From positions 3,004,001-3,068,000 of the forward strand of contig JAVHZZ010000017.1 of NCBI GenBank assembly GCA_036250195.1: 64,000 nt of DNA. The letters run 5' to 3'. This stretch comes from Mixophyes australis. Taxonomy: Eukaryota; Chordata; Amphibia; Anura; Limnodynastidae. The notes beneath the pieces were generated by a model that was not told the origin of the DNA, made no database searches, and worked only from the letters and a program-made list of their open reading frames with translations. This document shows positions 57,506 through 64,000 of this stretch, piece by piece; the stretch's first letter is position 1, and the number at the start of each line of letters is the position of its first letter. Made by a program: the position numbers and the translations under genes.

Positions 57506-58993
57506 AGTACCTTTGGGACACATTTTTTGAGACCTGCTTTTAGTAACTTTTTTTATTAAATAATGAAGAGCTCTGAAAGTAACCATGTTTTGAATAATTT
57601 TCCTAACAACAGATTGATCGCTAAGTCTGACAAGAGACACAACAATGAGTGAAGACAAGCCTGTCATCCGCAGTTCTTCCAGATGTAAGAAAAATATAAA
57701 TGTGTTCGTTAGGGCGGGGAACCCAGTGGTAATATCAAACAAGAATTTAATACGGACATTTAGGGCACCCAGTGGTACACCCAGCACCCCCCATCCCCCA
57801 TCTTTCATGTAAGTCCGATGTAACTTGTTGAGTCCTGAAGCCGCTGTCAGCATGTTCTGTTACAGACAGATAGCGCTCACCTTCCGGTCCTGCCCTGGTC
57901 TCTGGCTGTAGGAGAGCAAACTGCCAGTAAGGGGTAAGAGAAGAACTGCTCCGGGCCCTGACAGGAGAGTTTGCAGGGTAGTTTGTTTTCTATGATTGTC
58001 AGCAAATTATGGCTCCATTTGTATGTTTATTAACAGATTATGGCCCCGTTTTCTATGACTGATGCTATAATCCGGTGACAATTTTTTAACGTTATCACTA
58101 AATATTATATGGGAGCTGCTTTACATATATAAAATAGCAGATTTCCTCCAACTGGATATGGGCTTTTTCTGGTAAGATATATTTTGGTTCCTCCCTATAT
58201 CATGTTTGCGCCAATGCCTCTCAGTATGTGTTTTTTTCTTGTTTATGGTATAGTTTCACCACAATTGATAAGCAGTATGGTAGTTACCTCCCAAATGTCC
58301 CAATTTCAGCAGAAGAGTCCCGAATTTAGGGCTCTGTCCACTATCCTGCCCGGGGACATATTTGTCCAGCTTGTGGGAATGTTTGGATAAGGGCGATAGC
58401 TAATGACCACGCCCTCACCGTGCCTTGACCACGCCCCATCAAGATGTGGTCATGTTTGTCTACTTTGTATGTCCCTGTATTTTGTATACTCTGTTTTTCC
58501 CAATACCTGTTCTGCCGATCACTGTGTTATATTACATATCAACTATGATAGTAATAATAATTAATGGGACTCATGTACTAGCCAAGGTCCACGGTTATGC
58601 CGCGGTAGCTAGCTTTTCCATGAAGATCAGTTATGGACTCTCTATCGGCATAGGCCACATTCTAATCGGAAAATTTCACAGAAGCGATGTTCAAATTGAA
58701 AGTCCCTTATCCCTCCTGAGTGTCAGACAGTGCAGACTGGATCTACACACAAGAGGGAGCTATTGCACACAAAGGAACGCACATAAGAGACAACTGGGGA
58801 GGAACTAAGGGTGAAAGGCACAAAACAGGGATAATGAACAAACACATGGATGAAGATCAGACACATAAGGAACATGTTTAACAGATTTTATATTGCTAAT
58901 ACCATGGGGTAAATTAATGATAATTTATAGTAAAACAAAGTCACCCATCATTGAGAATATATTAACTGATAATGAATATTCTTGTCTCCCCAG
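57506..58993. other. Non-coding region before the micro-exon gene
   Basis: A 127-codon plus-strand frame (58425-58808) starts in GACCACGCCC-rich repeat DNA and has no recognisable domain; it is hydrophobic at first and then charged. ATGAGTGAAGACAAGCCTGT at 57640 has a good start context but only a short frame. Neither is called as a gene. Confidence 0.4.
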
Positions 58994-59085
58994 TGCCAGA
59001 AGCTGTAATGGAGACCCTCGTTGGAGATCCCAATGACACCTCCCAGAGGAATAAGGAAAACATCGCTGGACATTCCATCGCTGAG
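58994..59085 (+). CDS. Micro-exon gene: putative start-codon exon
   Basis: Acceptor TTGTCTCCCCAG precedes 58994. After 14 nt comes ATG at 59008 in a good context (GTAATGG), opening METLVGDPNDTSQRNKENIA then GHSIAE, 26 codons that end exactly on a codon boundary before GTTAAATG. The donor is weak (GAG|GTTAAA), which is the main doubt. Phase 0 out fits the following micro-exons. The peptide is polar, with no signal peptide. Family not recognised. Confidence 0.5.
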
Positions 59086-59429
59086 GTTAAATGTCTTGTC
59101 TACTATATTATATATGGAAGATTGTTGTTCAATTCTAAATTGAGGCACAGGTTAAGCTTCAACACATGTGACAATGCGCTTATGTTGTAATATTGTTACA
59201 TTTTAGTTATATTATAAGTAATATTCAGTCTTTATTCCATGCCTCCCAACTTTTGCAATCCCCAAATCAAAACAAAACACAGTTTGCAGCAGTGCGTCCA
59301 TAAATGGAGGTGTGGTCACATCACAATGGGTGCGTGGCCACACCCTCATGGGCACCCTTTACCCTCCTCCCCTAACAACGCCAAAGATTTTAGTCTCTTC
59401 TATGTATAAAGATGTACATGTAATATTAT

Positions 59430-59877
59430 GGGCCAGATTCATGTTCAGACTTATCTTGCGTGAAATAGACCTGCGCTTGCTCCAAAACGGACTTTACTCC
59501 AATTAACGCAATTGCATGTAATTCATGTCCAAAGCAAATGACACTTACAACTGCCTACAACACATAAGGGAACAATGGTGGCAAGGTTTTTCTCCTGGAC
59601 AAAACCATGTTACAATGCAAGGGGTGAAAATAGGGTTATTATTTAGCACATAAGATAAATACTGGCTGTTTTTCATGTAACACACAAATACTTTATAGCT
59701 TTAATTTTACACTGAAATTTAAAGTTGATCTAGGACATGCCCAACCCCAACTATAAATCTACCATGACATTTTAAATTTGCCTCCCACTCCAAGGCAACA
59801 TGGTTTTGCCAAGATGCAAAGTTACTCCTTTTTTTGCTTATTTTCTTTTCCTTAACGAATCAGGCCCATTGTATGTA
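59430..59877. mobile_element. Composite MITE region
   Basis: Begins GGGCCAGATTCATGTTCAGA and ends CCTTAACGAATCAGGCCC. From about 59600 it is the same MITE as 57208-57505, with 5' end replaced. The first 150 bp belong to another small family whose opposite end (TCGGACTTGAATCAGGCCC) may be at about 60187, so one MITE may be nested in another. No matching 3-bp duplication at the outer ends. Confidence 0.6.
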
Positions 59878-60514
59878 CAATATGCATTAAGGAGATCTTG
59901 ATTTATGTATTTAATGTAAAAAAAATATAAATATGATTATACTGTTTAGAGTTGTTCATCATTTTTTTTCTAGGCTTTATTTAAATACCTTATATTGCAC
60001 ATACGCTTGTGTGTATACTGCGCTGTGCTCTGTTAATGTACAACATGTAACGTTTAGGCAGATTGCACTTACACCCAGATTCAAACTTAAACACATCTTG
60101 ATGTCCGCTTGGATTTGAATATGGGTTCCGTGATCTTTTCTTAAGAGCAAGTTAGGTGCAAGTTGCGTTCGGACTTGAATCAGGCCCTATATGAGCCTCC
60201 TCTTCAAGGTTCTCATGTTTCCCTAACATGATCCTCACCAGGTAGTGGTCCAGGTACCAGTTATTCCCACCAATGGTTCTTTAACATCCATCTTGCAAAG
60301 AGCCTGTGGTATGAATCAGCAGTCATTTTTATACCAGTATCATGTAAATTTCATCACTTAAATTCAAAGTTAAAATATATTAATAGTCTCTAGTAACCTC
60401 TGTCCTTGTTATTCCAATTCACTGGCTTTCCTTTGTATTGAGAGTCATTCATTTGTTTCCCTCCTACAGTATGTTTGTAATGACATTTACTTTTTATTTT
60501 CCCGGTTGTCTTAG

Positions 60515-60574
60515 GAGAGTGTATCAAGACCGCAGTCACCACCACAGGGATTTTATGTGGGCTCCAGCTCGGAG
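60515..60574 (+). CDS. Micro-exon M1 (20 codons)
   Basis: Acceptor CCCGGTTGTCTTAG, exon of exactly 60 nt, donor GAG|GTATTTTC. It encodes ESVSRPQSPPQGFYVGSSSE, phase 0 at both ends. The exon and its flanking intron sequence are duplicated at M2. Pro/Ser-rich peptide, predicted flexible. Its function is unknown. Confidence 0.6.
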
Positions 60575-61240
60575 GTATTTTCTACATATATAACTTTCTA
60601 AAGATATAAGTCTTCCCATCAGTGGACTCTTCATTTTATATTTACTTATTTTACACCAATGGTATATGGTTGAGGTTGAAGCCATAGGTCCTGGTGGTGA
60701 TGTGATGGTGGGTCGTCTACAGCAACATCAAACTGTGTGGTGTGGTAAGACAAAAAATGAAATCCAGTCCCCTGGATGAGTGTAATTAAAATTATTGCCC
60801 CCTTGTTGTTCATAATTAATCCCTAAATGATTTTAATTAATATTAGTGCCCCCTTGATGATTATAATTTATAATAGTGCCCCCTTAATGATATAATTATT
60901 TTAGGGTTTCTCTCTTTTTTCGTCTCTCTTGTGTCCAGCACCTGTTCCCGCAGTGTGTGCAGGGAGGCTCCTGACGTGACGTAATAACGCTGTCATACTT
61001 AGGGGAGCCGGGGGCCCCTGCATACAGTCACATCTGGGACTAGGTGCTGCTGGCAATTAAGATGGCAATTTTTAAAGGAGAACCTAGGCGTGATCTGTGT
61101 ATCTGCTAAAATGTAACATTCTCAACTTGTATAAGTTAATGGTAGATGCAACTCATTTAGGAAATAGGACAGACTGTATAGGCGAGCATCACATATCTGG
61201 GGTTAACCATATTTACTTTTTATGTTCCCGGTTGTCTTAG

Positions 61241-61300
61241 GAGAGTGTATCAAGACCGCAGTCACCACCGCGGGTATTTTATATGGGCTCCAGCTCGGAG
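61241..61300 (+). CDS. Micro-exon M2 (20 codons)
   Basis: Near-copy of M1, 60 nt, with the same acceptor and donor. It encodes ESVSRPQSPPRVFYMGSSSE. The intron start (ATATATAACTTTCTAAAGAT and ATAAGTCTTCCCATCAG) is the same as that after M1, so exon and intron were duplicated together. Confidence 0.6.
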
Positions 61301-61503
61301 GTATTTTCTACATATATAACTTTCTAAAGATATAAGTCTTCCCATCAGCGGACTCTTCATTTTATATTTATTTATTTTACACCAATGGTATATGTTTGAG
61401 GTTGAAGCCATGTGTTGAGAGACTTTCATTTTTAAAACCCATATACTTCCTCCTACAATATGTTTGTAATGACAATTACTTTTACTGCCCCCGGTTGTCT
61501 TAG

Positions 61504-61563
61504 GAAGATGTACCAAGCGCCGGATCAGCACCTCCAGGAGTACATTTGGATTCCAGCTTGCGA
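61504..61563 (+). CDS. Micro-exon M3 (20 codons)
   Basis: Acceptor CCCCGGTTGTCTTAG, 60 nt, donor CGA|GTAAGT, a strong site. It encodes EDVPSAGSAPPGVHLDSSLR, diverged from M1/M2 but with the same layout (acidic start, PP, SS near the end). Phase 0 to 0. The downstream intron again starts with the TTTCTAAACATATAAATCTT-type block. Confidence 0.58.
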
Positions 61564-62063
61564 GTAAGTATTGTCTAGGTATACAGCTTTCTAAACATAT
61601 AAATCTTCCCATCAGCGGACTCTTCACAGATTGAATATGGTTATGGTTGATGGGGCATGTTAGCGGTGGGTGGTCTACACCAACAGCGAGCTGGGTGGAG
61701 GGCTGGAGCAAAGATGAAATCCAGTACTTCTAAGGTACCAGATGCAAACATCCGATCTCTATTATCTGTCTGCTAATATGGGTCATTTCTATATCTGACC
61801 TTGAGAAAACTATCCTGTTCAGTCGTCACAATGACCGAAATATACTGTCTCCCGTTTTCTTTCTTGTCCTGGATTCATAGAACTCCCTTCCACTTACTTG
61901 TATAAGTATGAATGGAAGAGGTGTAACATAATCTACAAGAGTAGATCAGTTAGATCTGAATATTCCCACCGGTCTGTGAGGTCATTTTGGTGAATGATGT
62001 TTGAGAACAGAGATGTCTCATGTTTATAATGACATTTACTTTTTCTGCATCCTGTTTTCTTAG

Positions 62064-62123
62064 TGTCATGCACCAACACCGGATACAGATTTAGAAAAAT
62101 ATCTTCTGAATTACACCTTTAAG
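62064..62123 (+). CDS. Micro-exon M4 (20 codons)
   Basis: Acceptor CATCCTGTTTTCTTAG, 60 nt, donor AAG|GTATGT. It encodes CHAPTPDTDLEKYLLNYTFK, the most divergent copy, but flanked by the same intron module (ATACAACTTTTTAAAAGACT; GGAATATGGTTGAGGTCATG). Phase 0 to 0. Confidence 0.55.
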
Positions 62124-62879
62124 GTATGTTCTAGATATACAACTTTTTAAAAGACTCTCCATATTATATTTATTTGACACAGATGGAATATGGTTGAGGT
62201 CATGGGCCTTGCTGGTTGGTGATGGTGGGTGGTCTACAGCAATGTGTACATATCAGATATCTATTATGCTCCTGTTAATATGAATAATTTCTATATCTGC
62301 ACCTGATAAAACTATGCTGCCCAGTCATCACAATGTATAAAATATTCTGTCTTCTTCTTACTCACCCACTTGTATGAGTATGAATGGATGAGGTGTAAAG
62401 TAATCTCCTTCAGTAGATCATTTCGACCTGAATAGATCTGACAGTTCATAAGGCCACTATGGGGAAAGATGTTTGAGAACAGAGATCTCACATCTATAAT
62501 AGAGTTTTCTGGAATCAAATTGAATAAGAAAAGGTTCCGTACAGAGAGTGCTTGTTATGTGGCCATGGTGCACTGCTGGATTACTGACAGTGATGCCTCA
62601 ATCCCTGACCGTGGTGATAGTATGGTGATGGTGATAGTATGATGTTTAAGGGCAAGTTACTCCACCCAGTGCAGAAACACAGGGCCAGGCCAGTGCCTCC
62701 TATAGAGAAGCACATGGCAGCAATCTGCACCCAGGAACTTCTAAGATAAGAGAATTATACAGGTCACTCTTTCTTGCTTTAAAGACATAAGAAGTTGGGC
62801 AGTCAGGTGACATTTTTCGGACTTTGAGGTCATTACTCATAAGATCTGGTTGACCTGCTGTCATCATATTGTGAATGTA

Positions 62880-63080
62880 GCGAAGGAGGCAGAGCTAGAT
62901 TAAGGATTTGGGGGGCCCAGGGTACTTAAGAGAGGGGGGCCCTATGGTCTAACGTTAACAGCACAGTGCCATCATTCAGGGAGAGAGTTACTAAGTCACA
63001 TAGTTCTAAACCTACTACAATAATACACTATTAAATGTCATGTATGTATGTATATATATATATATATATATATTAATAAT
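62880..63080. other. Short repeat tracts in an intron
   Basis: A G-rich block (GGATTTGGGGGGCCCAGGGT) at about 62905-62945 and (TA)n at about 63050-63072. No coding signal. Confidence 0.5.
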
Positions 63081-63270
63081 GTAGTAATGTAGTAATCTAT
63101 GTATGAAATGTAAAATTTACGTAAATTCAAATTTGCAATATCATCCTAGACCCTAGTAACTCCTATTCTTGTTATAACAATTCACTGGATTTTCTCTGTA
63201 TTCATTTTTAAAACCCATATTCTCTCTCTGTAATAACATTCACTTTTTCTGCTCCTTGTTGTCCTATTAG

Positions 63271-63327
63271 TGCGCACCAAGACTGGAGTCACCGCCCCCA
63301 GGATTTTATCTGGATCACAGCTCGGAG
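63271..63327 (+). CDS. Micro-exon M5 (19 codons)
   Basis: Acceptor CCTTGTTGTCCTATTAG, 57 nt, donor GAG|GTATTTAC. It encodes CAPRLESPPPGFYLDHSSE, clearly related to M1 (SPP.GFY...SSE) and one codon shorter. Phase 0 to 0. The following intron has the same TACAACTTTCTAAAAATATA block. The gene must continue beyond the right edge. Confidence 0.58.
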
Positions 63328-63639
63328 GTATTTACTAAGATACAACTTTCTAAAAATATAAGTCTTCCCATCAGTGACCACTTCACATTATATTAATTTT
63401 ACACAGATGGAACATAATTGAAGTTGAGGCCATTGGGCCTTGGTGGTGGCGGTGGGAGGTCTAAAGCAACAGCAAGCTGGGTGGAGGGGTGGAGGGGTGG
63501 CGCAGAAAAATGGAATCCAGTTCAGATACCAGGTACAGCAGAGGATATGTGGAAAAATCAGATTTCTATTATGCTTCTGCTTATATGAGTAATTTTTATA
63601 TCTGGGCTTGCAAAACATTTAGATTTCTGTTGAGAACAT

Positions 63640-64000
63640 GACAAAATATCCTACCCCACACTTGCTGCCTAGGTGTGATCTTTGGCTCAAAACTATCCTT
63701 TATTCCCCACATCCCATCTCTATCTCTCTGACCCCCTGACCAACATTGCTGTGTGACTGGATCATATAGCCCACTGAGCACTTTTTACAGTTGCAATCTG
63801 ACCAATATACAATATATAGCACTTAACCTCATGTATCAAACTTACATTGTCCCATAGGTTGTAAGCTTGTGAGCAGGGTCCTCTTACTTCTCTGTCTGTC
63901 TGTATTACCCAGTACTGTTTTATTACTGTGTTTGTATCCATTTGTAAAGCACTATGGAATATGCTGGCGCTATATAAATAAATGATGATGATGATAGTAC
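63640..64000 (+). mobile_element. L2-type LINE 3' end with (GAT)n tail
   Basis: GGTGTGATCTTTGGCTCAAA (LGVIF.SKLSF.PHI in one frame) is the end of an L2-type RT. TTGTAAGCTTGTGAGCAGGG, TTGTAAAGCACTATGGAATA and TGCTGGCGCTATATAAATAA then ATGATGATGATGAT form the frog-typical 3' tail. It is cut by, or ends at, the right window edge. Confidence 0.8.

Larger units (their letters stand above)
60575..63640 (+). repeat. Duplicated exon-intron modules of the micro-exon gene
   Basis: Each micro-exon is followed by related intron sequence: (T)ATATAACTTTCTAAAGATA, AAGTCTTCCCATCAG.GGAC, then ATGGTATATGGTTGAGGTTG, a GGTGGTGATGGTGGG.GGTCT AC block and AAATGAAATCCAGT. It is seen after M1 (60575), M2 (61301), M3 (61564), M4 (62124) and M5 (63328) with different deletions. 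Module spacing is 726, 263, 560 and 1207 bp. Confidence 0.8.

Noticed and set aside
57464..57853. 129-codon minus-strand ORF
   Set aside because: Overlaps a MITE end, with no domain or splice signals.
58425..58808. 127-codon plus-strand ORF with hydrophobic start
   Set aside because: Begins in GACCACGCCC repeat DNA and has no family resemblance. Possibly worth a search, but not supported.

Overview
This looks like nuclear DNA from a frog or toad. The transposon mix fits an anuran: an hAT element, a Tc1/mariner element, a DIRS tyrosine-recombinase retrotransposon, a Penelope-like GIY-YIG fragment, L1 and L2-type LINE pieces, and small MITEs starting GGGCCTGATTCATTAA. So does the exon architecture of two zinc-finger genes, which follows the frog KRAB-like C2H2 pattern (a leader ending ILEL..KIIQLVTGE, a VPIKC...DVTVY KRAB-like exon, DGSSN and TDIK linker exons, then a finger exon). 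The species cannot be fixed from the sequence. Nothing looks bacterial or viral, and no tRNA, rRNA or CRISPR was found.

Layout, left to right. 1-14526: tandem satellite with a monomer of about 52 bp, cut by the left edge. 14527-17786: decayed hAT element with a large transposase remnant, hairpins and a right terminus. About 17950-18240: 29-bp minisatellite. 18925-24193 (+): C2H2 zinc-finger gene or pseudogene whose KRAB-like exon runs straight into a second 52-bp array (19225-22545). About 24250-25441: dead Tc1-like element. 25450-29131: repeat-rich DNA ending in a minus-strand Penelope-like fragment. 29155 to about 34490 (-): nearly complete but mutated DIRS element. 35400 to about 44150 (-): second zinc-finger locus, paralogous and tail-to-tail with the first, with duplicated linker exons and L1, L2 and MITE insertions in or near its introns. 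44100-45640: CRE-containing promoter region, palindromic duplication and 34-bp minisatellite. 45650-49950: mostly non-coding. About 49950-56485: about 7.5 copies of an 872-bp repeat. 58994-63327 (+): chain of micro-exons. From about 63640: an L2-type 3' end.

The most interesting part is the right third. Every copy of the 872-bp repeat carries TGATGTCA followed 16 bp later by CTGATTGGTT, the arrangement of X2 and Y boxes in MHC-type SXY promoters, and then a conserved splice-donor-like CACAG|GTAATG. About 2.7 kb downstream begins an apparent gene made of an ATG exon and five small phase-0 exons (60, 60, 60, 60 and 57 nt), built by duplication of an exon-plus-intron module and running off the right edge. 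One testable reading is a tandem bank of alternative promoters/first exons feeding an immune-type gene with an expandable N-terminal repeat. The gene family is not recognised with confidence.

A second notable point is that the 52-bp satellite monomer resembles a segment in the 3' non-coding part of the adjoining hAT element (17247-17297), suggesting the satellite arose from hAT DNA. Most coding remnants in the window carry stops or frameshifts and are described as broken.
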